64,000 nt of DNA from Calditrichia bacterium (GCA_020635015.1 JACKAP010000002.1:620001-684000), one strand, 5' to 3'. Positions 26,038 through 35,378 are shown, counted from the stretch's first letter. Notes: generated by a model from the sequence alone, not told the origin. Translations and numbers: made by a program.

Positions 26038-27060
26038 CTATTGTTCCTTTTCCTTCTCCTTATCCTTCTTCTTCGGCGGCTCGTCGTCGCGGTTAAAGCG
26101 GTCATTGGGCGGGGGCTGATAATGATCGTGAGCGTCACGGTTAAAGCGATCGAAAGGTTCTTTCTGCGGCGCCACCACATCATCATCTTGCGTTGCCGGC
26201 ACCTTTTGCGTGTCGGTTACTTTCTGATCGCGCGGGGTTAGCGGGGTATTGGTTCCGGGCTGAACCGTTTGCGGTGAGGGATCTCCCGGCAGATAGACCG
26301 GGGGCAGATCTTCATCATTACCGTTGGAAGCGGCCGGCGGCGTCACCGAGGGGGTCACCTTCGGCTGGGTGACGGAAGGAGAGGGGGTGGGATTGTTGTC
26401 GCTGAACACGTCGCGGTTGTCTGCCTCCTTGAAGGAATATACCCGCTCCACGAATTCACTGCCGGAAGACAGATAAGCGCCTTCCGGGATCAGGTTATAT
26501 TTGACCGCATCATTCCGCACCTGCCGGGCCCGTTCCTGGGGAAAATGTCCGATGGTTACCATGTAGTACTGATTCGATTTCAGATATACTTCCGAGTAAT
26601 AGCCGTCGCGGATCAATTTATTCGAGCGGCGGATGGCGTCGGCTTTGGTGCGCATCGAGTCGGCAATGATATGATACATATTATCCGAGGCAAATGTGGT
26701 CGGATTCTCGGCAGGCTCACCTGCCGGATAAATTTTCTGCCCGAAGGCCCCCCCCTCGGAGATGAGAACTTTGTCGGGATCGACCAGATCTTTTAAGATC
26801 ACTTCATCACGGATCTCATTCGCCCGGAGCAGGGGATATTTACCCAGGGTGACGGTATAGATGCCGGCAGGCGACTTATAGATTTCGCTTTGATAGCCGG
26901 CCTTGCGGTATTTTTCCGCCAGCCGCACTGCCTCGCTTTGCGAATCGGTGGTGGTAGCCACCACATGCACCTCCGCTCCTTCCGGCTGAAACTTGCAGCC
27001 TCCGAACACCAACAGCAGAAACAGCGCCAATCCGGCGGTTTTGATCATTGAATACTTCAT
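26038..27060 (-). CDS. Lipoprotein with two SPOR-like domains
   Basis: 340 residues. ATG 27060 is set by GGGAGG 8 bases upstream. A signal peptide ends in lipobox FGGC (Cys about 20). Two SPOR-like repeats follow: VHVVATTTDSQSEAVRLAEKYRKAG...YTVTLGKYP and YHIIADSMRTKADAIRRSNKL...YMVTIGHFP. SPOR domains bind denuded septal peptidoglycan. A proline/threonine-rich linker and a highly charged tail (KKKDKEKEKEQ) end the protein. It converges on the NtrC-type gene with only 5 bases between stops. A cell-envelope or division role is likely. Confidence 0.85.
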   Translation of the reverse strand: MKYSMIKTAGLALFLLLVFGGCKFQPEGAEVHVVATTTDSQSEAVRLAEKYRKAGYQSEIYKSPAGIYTVTLGKYPLLRANEIRDEVILKDLVDPDKVLISEGGAFGQKIYPAGEPAENPTTFASDNMYHIIADSMRTKADAIRRSNKLIRDGYYSEVYLKSNQYYMVTIGHFPQERARQVRNDAVKYNLIPEGAYLSSGSEFVERVYSFKEADNRDVFSDNNPTPSPSVTQPKVTPSVTPPAASNGNDEDLPPVYLPGDPSPQTVQPGTNTPLTPRDQKVTDTQKVPATQDDDVVAPQKEPFDRFNRDAHDHYQPPPNDRFNRDDEPPKKKDKEKEKEQ

Positions 27061-27500
27061 TGATATATCCTCCCGGTCTACCCGGTCGTGATGTAAAACT
27101 TTTAGGTCCACCGATGACACGAATTTACACCGACATTGGTTAAGTCTCGATGCGCATCTGTAAAAATCCGTGGATAGTTTTACTTTAAGACTTTACAAAT
27201 TAGCCCACGAAACAATCGAAAGCACACTGACAGGCCGCAGGCCTTGTCGTAATATAGCGATGGCAGCAGTAGGACATCAACGATTTTTTAAGGTTTAAGT
27301 CTGTAATTTTATCGATGTTAGATTTGTGTTTCCGAAGTTCCCCCGGCCTGTTGCCGGTTTCGGCGGTTTTTCGAAAGTTTTTTTAACTGACGACGGCCGT
27401 TTTGACAGCACCGCTCTTCCTCCCAGAAAATTTTTCCATCTGCTATCATTTCCCCCAGATATGCTTATATTGTCCCAGCCAAACGCACAAGGAGCGGGTC
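27061..27500. other. Intergenic region with degenerate repeats
   Basis: 440 bases between divergent genes. 27110-27185 carries ACACGAATTTACACCGAC and ATCCGTGGATAG words of the ACACGGAT repeat family. A small GGCCGCAGGCC palindrome lies near 27234, and a CCGG-CCTGTTG-CCGG hairpin followed by T-rich DNA near 27340. No gene recognised; AAGGAG at 27490 belongs to the next gene. Confidence 0.5.
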
Positions 27501-27989
27501 ATGTTTTCCAACTACCAGATCGGTCCCCGGGCGATGAAGTTCTTTCAGATGGCCTACCGCTCGCAAATGGAAGGGCGGCTGGAAGAGGCAGTGTATTATT
27601 ATAAAAAATCGCTGCTGATCGAGAACACTGCGGAAGGGCATACCTTCCTGGGATGGGCCTACAGCTTCATGGGAAAATATGAGGAGGCGATCCGGGAATG
27701 CGAACGGGCGATCGAGGCCGACCCGGAATTCGGCAACCCCTATAATGATATCGGCTCCTATCTGATCCACCTCAAGCGACTGGATGAGGCGGTTCCCTGG
27801 CTGGAGAAGGCCAAGCTGGCCGGGCGCTATGAAACGCCGGAATATGCCTATTGCAACCTGGGGAAAATATACGAATTGAAAGGGCTGTGGCCGTTGGCGA
27901 TCCTGGAATATGAAAGCGCGCTAAAACTCAATCCCGATCACGCCCCGGCGGCTACGATGTTAAAAGGGCTGAAGGCGCGGCTGAATTAA
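27501..27989 (+). CDS. Small TPR-repeat protein
   Basis: 162 residues from the ATG at 27501, which has AAGGAG 7 bases upstream; longer in-frame starts lack a site. The sequence is four TPR motifs: KFFQMAYRSQMEGRLEEAVYYYKKSL, TFLGWAYSFMGKYEEAIRECERAIEADPEF, NPYNDIGSYLIHLKRLDEAVPWLEKA and YCNLGKIYELKGLWPLAILEYESALKLNPDH. It is a cytoplasmic scaffold of unknown partner. No signal or membrane segment. Confidence 0.85.
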   Translation: MFSNYQIGPRAMKFFQMAYRSQMEGRLEEAVYYYKKSLLIENTAEGHTFLGWAYSFMGKYEEAIRECERAIEADPEFGNPYNDIGSYLIHLKRLDEAVPWLEKAKLAGRYETPEYAYCNLGKIYELKGLWPLAILEYESALKLNPDHAPAATMLKGLKARLN

Positions 27990-28100
27990 CCAGGCTGTGG
28001 AACAAATTTTGCCACAGAGGCACAGAGATCGCAGAGTGTATAATCTTCTTGACAATGGATAGATGGCATCTTATCACCGATCTCTGAAAACTGAGGAATA

Positions 28101-28130
28101 GCAGTGGCAGTGGCAGTGGCAGTGGCAGTA
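28101..28130 (+). repeat. Hexamer microsatellite GTGGCA x5
   Basis: Five copies of GTGGCA in the leader of the following lipoprotein gene. Copy-number change could alter spacing of upstream signals but not the reading frame. Just upstream (28008-28037) is a half copy of the CCACAGAGGCACAGAGATC repeat. Confidence 0.7.
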
Positions 28131-28172
28131 AGTTGCTGCTACAGCCACTTGAATATCACAAAAGGAGCTCCT

Positions 28173-28523
28173 ATGTGTCGCACGTCCCTTCGTCTGTTCG
28201 GATTATTGATCCTGGCGCTGCTTGCCGCCGCCCTGTTGCCCGGCTGCCAGCGCACCGTATCGATCAAAGAAATCAAAGAGAATCCCCGCAAGTATGTCGA
28301 TAAAACCGTCCGGGTGCGCGGCGAGGTGGTGCAGCGGATGGGGCTGCTGATCAGCTTTTATGAAATCGATGACGGCAGCGACAAGATCCGGGTGGTCTCC
28401 AGCAAACCGCTGCCCGAGATCGGCAAGCAGATCCAGGTCACCGGAAAAGTGAAATATTTTGCCTTTGGCAACCTGGAGCTGCTGGTGATCATCGAAGGCG
28501 AGGATGATGCGCCAGCCCGCTAA
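28173..28523 (+). CDS. OB-fold-like lipoprotein
   Basis: 116 residues from ATG 28173, with AAAGGAG 6 bases upstream. The lipobox is LPGC (Cys about 25). The mature part (ISIKEIKENPRKYVDKTVRVRGEVVQRMGLL.SFYEIDDGSDKIRVVS...QIQVTGKVKYFAFG) has the pattern of small OB-fold proteins, with the typical DKTVRVRGEV strand. Such proteins are usually annotated as cytochrome-c-maturation- or tRNA-anticodon-like OB domains without a firm role. An ABC ATPase gene follows after 89 bases. Confidence 0.75.
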   Translation: MCRTSLRLFGLLILALLAAALLPGCQRTVSIKEIKENPRKYVDKTVRVRGEVVQRMGLLISFYEIDDGSDKIRVVSSKPLPEIGKQIQVTGKVKYFAFGNLELLVIIEGEDDAPAR

Positions 28524-28612
28524 TCTGCAGCCGAAACCATTTGCATTTTTCACTTTCATCCAATATTTTTGCACATTCAAAATTGTGTCGGGACAAAAAG
28601 AGGAGTGCTGCC

Positions 28613-29713
28613 GTGGCCAAAGTCGAGTTACGCAATGTGTCAAAATTCTATGACAACAACGTGCAGGCGATCAAGGACGCCAATCTGACCATCGAAGATA
28701 AAGAATTCATGGTGCTGGTCGGTCCTTCCGGCTGCGGCAAGTCGACCCTCCTGCGGATGATCGCCGGGCTGGAGGAAATCTCCGGCGGCGACCTGCTGAT
28801 CGACGGCCAGCGGGTGAATGATGTGGCGCCCAAGGACCGGGACATTGCCATGGTGTTCCAGAATTACGCCCTCTATCCCCACATGTCGGTTTATGACAAC
28901 ATGGCCTTCGGGCTGAAGTTGCGCAAGTTCCCCAAAGCGGATATCCAGAAACGGGTGGAAGAAGCAGCCGACATCCTCGATATCCGGCAATATCTGGAGC
29001 GCAAACCGAAGGCGCTTTCCGGAGGGCAGCGCCAGCGGGTGGCGCTGGGCCGGGCGATCGTGCGCAAACCAAAGGTGTTCTTGTTTGACGAACCCCTCTC
29101 CAACCTCGACGCCAAGCTGCGCGGCCAGATGCGCTACGAGATCAACCGCCTTCATATCCGCCTGCAATCGACCATGATCTATGTTACCCACGACCAGATC
29201 GAAGCCATGACCATGGGCGACAAGATCGTGGTGCTGAAAGACGGGCTGATCCAGCAGGTCGATTCCCCTCTGAACCTCTACAACAATCCCGCCAACCGCT
29301 TTGTGGCCGGATTTATCGGCAGCCCGGCGATGAATTTTATCGACGGCAGCCTGGTCGCTGATAACGGGCTGAAATTTGTCGCCAAAGATCTGTCCCTCTC
29401 CCTGCCCCGGGAGACCGCCGCCAAACTGGAGCAGCAGCGTCTGAGCGATGTGACCATCGGCATCCGCCCGGAAAGCATCATCGATGCCCAAGTACATGCC
29501 GAAAAGGCCAACGGTAATGTCAAAGAGACGGTCATCGATGTGGTGGAGCCGATCGGCAATGAGATGTTCATCTATTTCCGCGCCGCGGAGACCAACATGT
29601 GCATGCGCACCTCACCGGAACGGCTCTACCGCGCCACCGAACCCCTCTCCATCGCATTTGATATGAATAAACTGTTCTTCTTCAACACCCAAACGGAAGA
29701 GCGGGTGGCGTAA
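28613..29713 (+). CDS. MsmK/UgpC/MalK-type sugar ABC transporter ATPase
   Basis: 366 residues from GTG 28613, which has GAGGAG 8 bases upstream. The domain order is that of carbohydrate importer ATPases: Walker A GPSGCGKST (about 37-45), Q-loop FQNYALYPHMSV, signature LSGGQRQRVALGRA, Walker B VFLFDEPLSNLD, switch His in YVTHDQ, then a C-terminal regulatory OB/TOBE region with GIRPE. No permease or binding-protein gene lies nearby, so this is an orphan ATPase that may energise several sugar importers encoded elsewhere, as MsmK does in streptococci. Confidence 0.93.
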   Translation: MAKVELRNVSKFYDNNVQAIKDANLTIEDKEFMVLVGPSGCGKSTLLRMIAGLEEISGGDLLIDGQRVNDVAPKDRDIAMVFQNYALYPHMSVYDNMAFGLKLRKFPKADIQKRVEEAADILDIRQYLERKPKALSGGQRQRVALGRAIVRKPKVFLFDEPLSNLDAKLRGQMRYEINRLHIRLQSTMIYVTHDQIEAMTMGDKIVVLKDGLIQQVDSPLNLYNNPANRFVAGFIGSPAMNFIDGSLVADNGLKFVAKDLSLSLPRETAAKLEQQRLSDVTIGIRPESIIDAQVHAEKANGNVKETVIDVVEPIGNEMFIYFRAAETNMCMRTSPERLYRATEPLSIAFDMNKLFFFNTQTEERVA

Positions 29714-29718
29714 TCCTT

Positions 29719-29783
29719 ATTGGTCATTGGCTATTGGCTATTGGTCAGAACGGTGCTTTGCCAACGGCCAATAACCAATGACT
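29719..29783. repeat. Heptamer hairpin, TTGGTCA/TTGGCTA family
   Basis: Left arm: TTGGTCA TTGGCTA TTGGCTA TTGGTCA. Right arm: CCAACGGCCAATAACCAATGAC. The word TTGGTCA is, from memory, one of the short tandem heptamer families described in heterocystous cyanobacteria. The element lies 6 bases after the ABC ATPase stop and may act as its terminator. Confidence 0.75.
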
Positions 29784-29848
29784 AAGACCCAATTCCCAAC
29801 TTTTAAAACTTGATACACAACGCATCAGCAAATCACAAGGATATCCCC

Positions 29849-30640
29849 ATGCCCATTTTCCCAATCGGGGTTGCCAACTCGGTTTCTGCCAATTTTCAGT
29901 TTGATCCGCTCGACACCATCGAATTTGCCCGTCAGGGTAATTTTGAGCTGCTGCAAATATATTTGAATGCGCCTTTACTTTCCGAGGAAGCAACTTTGCA
30001 GCAGGTCATGGCGGAGATAACTAATTTCAAAGCGCTATACTTCCATGCCGAAGGATTGCTGAATGAAGATTTCTTGAACAGCGACTACCGCCGGCAACTC
30101 TACACTTTTTTGAAACAGATGGACGACCCCCGCTATATCATTCACTTCGACGAACGGGTGAACGTGGATAAGCTGGTCAACCTGGTTGACAGCTTGAACC
30201 GGGAAGGGGTTAAAATATGTGTGGAGAATTATTTTCTGAGCGAAGGCAAGGCGGATGCGGAGCGCAATCTAAAAAAATACCTCGCCCTGTTTACCCTCTC
30301 GAGCAACTTCGGCAATCCGATCTATCCGGTGCTGGATATTCCGCGAATCTTCAATCAAAAGCTGGGCTTTTCTCTGGAGGAAGGGCTGGAGTGGTGCTAC
30401 CAGATACTCAATTTTTTTGGCAACCGCCGCATCCCCATGCTGCTCCATCTGATCGACGTCAGCGACCCGGCGCAATCGCGTCACCATTATACCGCGGTGG
30501 GGAGCGGCTGCATCCCTTATGAGCAGATCTTCCACTTCATACGCAAAACCCGCCCGCTGATGGCCGGCGCGGTGCTGGAATTTGAAGATAAGATCAATCC
30601 CCTCCACTCGCGGGAATATATTGAGAAGGTATTTGGCTAG
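29849..30640 (+). CDS. Sugar-phosphate isomerase/epimerase-like TIM-barrel protein
   Basis: 263 residues from ATG 29849 (AAGGAT upstream); an upstream in-frame ATG has no site. The strand order FPIGVANSVS, FELLQIYLNAP, LYFHAEG, YIIHFDERVN, GVKICVENYFL, YPVLDIPRI, PMLLHLIDVSD, AGAVLEFEDK alternates with helices, as in xylose-isomerase-like/AP-endonuclease-family barrels. Acidic and His residues at strand ends (HAE, HFDE, ENY, LDIPR, HLID, EFED) fit a divalent-metal site. Substrate unknown. Confidence 0.75.
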   Translation: MPIFPIGVANSVSANFQFDPLDTIEFARQGNFELLQIYLNAPLLSEEATLQQVMAEITNFKALYFHAEGLLNEDFLNSDYRRQLYTFLKQMDDPRYIIHFDERVNVDKLVNLVDSLNREGVKICVENYFLSEGKADAERNLKKYLALFTLSSNFGNPIYPVLDIPRIFNQKLGFSLEEGLEWCYQILNFFGNRRIPMLLHLIDVSDPAQSRHHYTAVGSGCIPYEQIFHFIRKTRPLMAGAVLEFEDKINPLHSREYIEKVFG

Positions 30641-30661
30641 CGGTCTGGCTTTTTTATAGAC

Positions 30662-30852
30662 AGACGCTACGGAGGACTGTTGCATGGGGCATGGGGCATG
30701 GGGCATGGGGCATGGGGCATGGGGCAATAGAAAGCTGTTCAATAAAACAGAGACAATAAAGAAAAAATCTAAATCATGGCAATGACTTGGTAAAACAACC
30801 CACCGGCGCCATGCCCCATGCCCTTTGCCCCATGCAAGTTTTTGCAGGGTGT
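30662..30852. repeat. Dispersed palindromic element, GGGCATG family, copy 4 (expanded)
   Basis: The left arm is six tandem copies of the heptamer GGGCATG (30680-30726). The right arm is GGCGCCATGCCCCATGCCCTTTGCCCCATG (30805-30836). The centre is not the conserved one of copies 1-3 but unrelated A+T-rich DNA, so this copy is either rearranged or newly grown. It fills the gap between convergent genes. Confidence 0.75.
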
Positions 30853-30859
30853 GGTTTCG

Positions 30860-31834
30860 CTAGAAGAAATACTTCTGCGTAATCGCATACTCCCCGTGCT
30901 CATAGGGCACCGGAGGGAAGTTGCGCCAGCGGCGGATGGTGCGTTTGATGCAGTCGATAATGCGCACGTCCTGGATATCAGACTCCAGCACCCGGATGGT
31001 CTCCGGGATCACATAGCCGTCGGGGTGAATTTCAAACTTCACCACAAACTGCCCGCGGCGGGTGGGATCGTTGCGGTAATAACGGTCGAGGCAGTGCTTG
31101 ATAAACTTTTTATTGTCGTTGGCAACGGTAATGGTCTCTTCATAATCCCGAATTCCCTTCACCACTCCAAAATCGGTAAAACTGGCATCGGCGATATCAA
31201 TATCGCTGTTCTTGCCGGTGGAAAAACGCCGCTGGCTGGAATCATAGGCCTTCTTGCGGGCGTTATAAGGCTCCAGCGGCGAGTCACGTTCCGGCTTGGA
31301 GGGCTTGACCAGGGCGGGGATCGACTCGATCGCGCTCTGCACACTCAGGCCGGTCCGGGTGGAGGGCGACAGGTAGGCGATCATCGAGTCGTCATATTCC
31401 GGGGCATCGCCGCGCACCTGGGTATCGGACGGAGCGGCGGCGCGGGCACGGCGGATCTGCCCCGCTTCGGTCTGGCTGGCGCGCATTTCCGGAATGTTTT
31501 CTGAGGCAGCTTCATCATCGCCCAGGGATTCATCGAGTTTGATCGGCATAAAGTCGCCGGCCACATAGCCATGATATTCCGGCTGCGCTTCCACCGGCGG
31601 CTGATAATTCTCATAATATTTTACAATCTGGGTGATATAATTCTGCTTGATCTGATAACGAATCCGGTGTTCCGGGAATTTATTGTAAAATCCTACGGAT
31701 ATCGCCACTATCAAAACCGCGAAGCACAGCACCGTCGCTGTAAAAAATTTCAGAAAAAGTTTATTCAATTCCGTGAAAAGCGGTCGACGGAAGAATATTT
31801 TTTCATAATTATAATTGTTATAGCCGCTCATCAT
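30860..31834 (-). CDS. AgmX/PglI C-terminal-domain protein (TonB-like)
   Basis: 324 residues. A cytoplasmic head is followed by one transmembrane helix (about 32-50, TATVLCFAVLIVAISVGFY) and a long extended periplasmic region (about 60-215). The C-terminal ~90 residues (IKHCLDRYYRNDPTRRGQFVVKFEIHPDGYVIPETIRVLES...CIKRTIRRWRNFPPVP) match the AgmX/PglI-type TonB-like domain, with the RGQFVVKFEI and two conserved Cys. Such proteins transmit proton-motive force or act in gliding/secretion complexes, usually beside ExbB/TolQ and ExbD/TolR genes; none are here. Start uncertain by one codon (tandem ATG). Confidence 0.85.
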   Translation of the reverse strand: MMSGYNNYNYEKIFFRRPLFTELNKLFLKFFTATVLCFAVLIVAISVGFYNKFPEHRIRYQIKQNYITQIVKYYENYQPPVEAQPEYHGYVAGDFMPIKLDESLGDDEAASENIPEMRASQTEAGQIRRARAAAPSDTQVRGDAPEYDDSMIAYLSPSTRTGLSVQSAIESIPALVKPSKPERDSPLEPYNARKKAYDSSQRRFSTGKNSDIDIADASFTDFGVVKGIRDYEETITVANDNKKFIKHCLDRYYRNDPTRRGQFVVKFEIHPDGYVIPETIRVLESDIQDVRIIDCIKRTIRRWRNFPPVPYEHGEYAITQKYFF

Positions 31835-32160
31835 ACCCTATGCTTATCTCCTAATTAAAGTAAAAACACCCGCGTAGTACAATGGTAAGACGATCCCGCC
31901 CGTTCAATCATGATTTAGATCAAAAAGAAAAATTAATAAATTTCTCGACCTTTGCATACTGCGTTCAAAAAACGCCGTACAGCATACCGGGCGGGACCAT
32001 ATACCCGGCGCAAATATTTACTGATCGGGCCGGAATAGCATGTGTTCCAGGGGTTGGTGTGGATAAGATAGGCACCAATTCCTTTTATGAGACCCTTTTC
32101 CCTAAGTTGCGCTAAAAGTTAAACAAGCGTTTGAAAAAGAGCAAGTTATAATAATTTTTG
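31835..32160. other. Intergenic region without recognised gene
   Basis: About 326 bases. Near 31868 the DNA looks like the 5' third of a tRNA (GTAGTACAATGGTAAGAC) but no anticodon or T arm follows. TCCCGCCCG at about 31894 and CGGGCGGGA near 31990 are complementary over 9 bases. Otherwise A+T-rich with nothing recognisable. Confidence 0.45.
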
Positions 32161-32293
32161 TTAATGGGTGAATGGGTGAATGGGTGGATGGGTGGATGGG
32201 TGGATGGGTTACTTCGAAGGGCGCAAGGGCGAATCGCGATTTTCTCCCACGTCCGTTTTTCCCCATTAACCCATTAACTCATCATCCCATCCA
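32161..32293. repeat. Hairpin element, GGGTGAAT/GGGTGGAT family
   Basis: Left arm: GGGTGAAT and GGGTGGAT words (32165-32209). Right arm: CCCCATTAACCCATTAACTCATCATCCCATCC (32261-32292), which overlaps the last codons and stop of the aminotransferase gene. The unpaired centre is about 50 bases. Confidence 0.75.
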
Positions 32294-33592
32294 GTCACAA
32301 ATCCGCTCCGCCGCCTCGACCATTTTGGGGCAATTTTCTTTCAAAAAATCGATATCCAGTTGGCGGCCGGCCGGTATTTTTTCCGAGGCAGCCAGGGCTT
32401 TACTGCCATCGAAGTCGACATAAGCCAGCCGGGCGGACAGTTCCTCTTCCGGACGGCCGAACACGTTTCCGGGCAGGATTGCGACACCGGTATCTTCCAG
32501 CAGTTTTGCGCAGAGCGACTCGCTATCACGGATGCCCCGGCTCTGCAATTCGGAACGAAAGGCGTTAAAATTAGCGAAGAGGTAGAAGGCGCCATCCGGC
32601 TCCGGCACCGCCACCCCGATCTTTTGCAGCCGCTTGCTGATAAAGCGCCCCAACACCCGCAACACCCGCCGGGCGTGAAACAGATATTGCTCGATGTCCT
32701 CTCCCCCCTGGAAAGCCCGCACCGCAGCGTACTGAATCGGGGCGGAAGTGGCGGTAAAGGTCTCGCTGGCCACCACCGCCATGGCGTCGCGCAGCCAGTG
32801 CAGCGATTCCGGGAAGATGAAGGTGCCCAGGCGCCATCCCCCGGCGCCGCACCATTTGCTCAGCCCGCTGCTGATGATCGTGCCCTCGGGATAAAAACGG
32901 GCAATCGACACATGCTGCCCCTTGTGATGCAGCTCGCCGTAGATCTCGTCGGAGAGCAGGATCAGACGGTATTTGCGAGCCACCCGGGCGATGGCTTTTA
33001 ATTCTTCCGTCTTGTATGAACAGCCGCTGGGATTGTTGGGATAATTGAGGATGATGATGCGCGGACGGTCGGGATCCTTCTGGCAATGACGTTCGATCTC
33101 ATCGGGCATCAGGCGCAGGCCGTTGGCCAGGCTGGTTTGCAGCCAGTGGATCTGCCGCCCGATGATCCGCGCCTGAGGGGCATAAGACACCCAGCTGGGA
33201 GTCGGGATCACCAGGTCGCCGTAATAGACCAACTGCACGATGAACATCAGTTCCTTGGAACCGGGCCCGATCAGCACATCTTCGGCGCGGTACGGAATCC
33301 CCTCGCCACGGTGATGAAATCCCGCTACCGCCTCGCGCAGGGCATAGAGGCCCATCACCGGGAGATAATCCTTCTGAAAGGCATTCTCCTGCAACAGTTC
33401 GATCACAGAATGCGGCACCGGGAACGGCGACTGCCCCAGGCCGAGTTTGATCACCTTGCGGCCCTGGCGGATCAACTCGGCGCTTTTCTCATTGATGGTC
33501 AGGGTCGCCGACTGCGGCAATCCCCGCACGTTGAGGTTGAGGTTGATGCTGGGGGAAAACAATTTCCGGGATTTGTTGTTTTTATCGGCCAT
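32282..33592 (-). CDS. Class I/II PLP-dependent aminotransferase
   Basis: 436 residues. Fold-type I signatures: PLP phosphate and ring contacts NYPNNPSG (Asn187), SDEIYG (Asp215, Tyr218), the Schiff-base lysine Lys246 in SSGLSKWCGAGGWRLG, and the substrate-carboxylate Arg near LSARLAYVDFDG. The length is within the aspartate/aromatic aminotransferase range. The head LNLNVRGLPQSATLTINEKSAEL is typical of a subgroup with aromatic or bulky substrates. C-terminal codons run into a GGGTGAAT-type repeat. No biosynthetic neighbour identifies the substrate. Confidence 0.92.
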   Translation of the reverse strand: MADKNNKSRKLFSPSINLNLNVRGLPQSATLTINEKSAELIRQGRKVIKLGLGQSPFPVPHSVIELLQENAFQKDYLPVMGLYALREAVAGFHHRGEGIPYRAEDVLIGPGSKELMFIVQLVYYGDLVIPTPSWVSYAPQARIIGRQIHWLQTSLANGLRLMPDEIERHCQKDPDRPRIIILNYPNNPSGCSYKTEELKAIARVARKYRLILLSDEIYGELHHKGQHVSIARFYPEGTIISSGLSKWCGAGGWRLGTFIFPESLHWLRDAMAVVASETFTATSAPIQYAAVRAFQGGEDIEQYLFHARRVLRVLGRFISKRLQKIGVAVPEPDGAFYLFANFNAFRSELQSRGIRDSESLCAKLLEDTGVAILPGNVFGRPEEELSARLAYVDFDGSKALAASEKIPAGRQLDIDFLKENCPKMVEAAERICDWMG

Positions 33593-33651
33593 GTTGCATC
33601 CTCATACATCAGTATTGATTATTTTTTAGATAGACTACAAAATTAAGGATA

Positions 33652-33726
33652 TTAGCCACGGAGCCACGGAGATCACAGAGACAATACAATTGTTTTTCCT
33701 CTGTGATCTCTGTGGCTCTGTGGCAG
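33652..33726. repeat. CCACGGAGCCACGGAGATC hairpin element
   Basis: GCCACGGAGCCACGGAGATCACAGAG-type arm (33655-33680) and its near-perfect complement (33699-33724) surround an 18-base A+T-rich loop. Single arms of the same word occur at 18292-18325 and 28008-28037. It could fold as a strong hairpin between the aminotransferase promoter region and the convergent end of the symporter gene. Confidence 0.8.
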
Positions 33727-33807
33727 TAAAACGCTGTCACAGAAGAAATCTTTATTTTATCATCTTGTAGCAAGACAAGTTATTCACCGCCGCGCGCCAA
33801 ACGCAAA

Positions 33808-35229
33808 TCAGAATTCTTTTACCTCCTGCAGCTGCCCCTCGCTGGCGGCGATGATGGTGGAGGCGGTGGCGTCGCTGGTGACGTTGACGGTGGTGCGGAT
33901 CATATCGAGGATGCGGTCGACGGCCAGAATCAGGGCAATGCCTTCCAGGGGGATGCCCGCCTGCTGGAGTACGATTACCAGCATCAGGATGCCCACCCCC
34001 GGCGCGGCGGCGGTGCCAATCGACGCCAGGGTGGCGGTCAGCACAATCGTCAACTGCGCCCCCAGGTCGAGTGGAATACCGTACACCTGGGCGATGAAGA
34101 CCGCCGCCACTCCTTGATAGAGTGCGGTGCCGTCCATGTTCACCGTGGCACCCAGGGGCAGCACGAAGCTGGCGATCTCCTTGGAAACTCCCACCCGCTC
34201 CTCGCACACTTCCATGGTCACCGGCAGGGTGGCACCGCTGGAGCTGGTGCTGAAGGCGGTAAGCTGGGCCAGGCGGATGCCCCGGGCAAATTTGAGCGGG
34301 CTCATGCCGGTCAGGGAGCGCACCACCAGCGGATAGAGCAGCAGCAGGATCAGCAGCCCCAGAGCGGTAACCACGGTATACTTCAGCAACGAAACCAGGA
34401 TGTCGACGCCGAAGCTGCCCACCGCCTCGGCGATCAACGCCAGCACCCCGTAAGGCGCGGTTTCGATCACCAGCAGCACGATCTTGATCATCGCATCATT
34501 GACCCCATCAAAAAAGGCGATCACCGGCTGGGCCTTCTCTTTGGGGATCAAGGTGAGGGCAATCCCGGTGATGATTGAAAAAAAGATGATCTGCAGCATG
34601 CTGGCGCCGCTGAGGGCCTCGAACGGGTTCTTCGGGATCATGTTCAGGAAGGTATCGACCACCGAGATGGGATTTTGCGCCACGGTCAGTTTGCTGCTTG
34701 CCTCCTGGCTGTAGCTTTCCAGCAGCCGGGCTTTCACTCCGGCATCCATACCGCTGCCCGGCTGGAGCAGGTTGGCCAGCACTAACCCGATAGTGATCGC
34801 CACCGCTGTGGATATCAGGTAATACGCCAGGGTTTTACTGCCGATGCGTTTCATCTTGGATATATCACCCAGGCTGGCAGTGCCGGTAATCAGCGAGGCC
34901 AGCACCAGCGGCACCACGATCATCTGGATGGCGCGGATAAAGGCGGTGCCCAGCGGCTTGATCTCCCCGATCTCGCTCCCGAAAAAAATTCCGGCAGCGG
35001 CACCGAATATCATTCCCAGCAGGATCTTGATATGCAGCGGCATTTCGAAGAGCCGTTCGAAAAGTATATAAACCGCGACGATCAGGGCAGCGGCGCGGAT
35101 GAATTGCAGCGCAGCGCCGGAAACGTACTGAAAAGCATCCGGCGATTGACTGTATAAATAGACGGCAAGCACGGCGGCGATCAAAAAAAATAGCCCATTC
35201 TTGACGGTAAAGGCTTTGAGGCGAATCAT
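33808..35229 (-). CDS. Dicarboxylate/amino acid:cation symporter (DAACS family)
   Basis: 473 residues, ATG with GGAGA. Eight transmembrane segments and the two re-entrant loops of the GltPh/GltP fold are recognisable, with the TAFSTSSSGATLPVTMEV serine-rich hairpin, LPLGATVNMDGTALYQ (the NMDGT sodium/substrate motif), and the final IPLEGIALILAVDRILDMIRTTVNVTSDA. It imports glutamate, aspartate or C4-dicarboxylates with Na+ or H+. The N-terminal ~40 residues form an extra hydrophobic segment compared with GltP. It is divergent from threonine synthase. Confidence 0.95.
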   Translation of the reverse strand: MIRLKAFTVKNGLFFLIAAVLAVYLYSQSPDAFQYVSGAALQFIRAAALIVAVYILFERLFEMPLHIKILLGMIFGAAAGIFFGSEIGEIKPLGTAFIRAIQMIVVPLVLASLITGTASLGDISKMKRIGSKTLAYYLISTAVAITIGLVLANLLQPGSGMDAGVKARLLESYSQEASSKLTVAQNPISVVDTFLNMIPKNPFEALSGASMLQIIFFSIITGIALTLIPKEKAQPVIAFFDGVNDAMIKIVLLVIETAPYGVLALIAEAVGSFGVDILVSLLKYTVVTALGLLILLLLYPLVVRSLTGMSPLKFARGIRLAQLTAFSTSSSGATLPVTMEVCEERVGVSKEIASFVLPLGATVNMDGTALYQGVAAVFIAQVYGIPLDLGAQLTIVLTATLASIGTAAAPGVGILMLVIVLQQAGIPLEGIALILAVDRILDMIRTTVNVTSDATASTIIAASEGQLQEVKEF

Positions 35230-35378
35230 TGAAAATCTCCATTCAATTCGAGTATTTCGTGGGCATCCGGTTTCATCTGTTCAGAATAACAGCCAGACCC
35301 CAAAAAACAAAAAGTTTTTTTGTTTTCCCTAAATTCGATAAATTGGAATTCATGCTTTTCAGCCTCAGGAGTTCAATT

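Noticed and set aside
31868..31900. tRNA-like sequence GTAGTACAATGGTAAGAC
   Set aside because: It resembles a tRNA D arm, but no matching acceptor stem, anticodon arm or T arm follows within a plausible distance.
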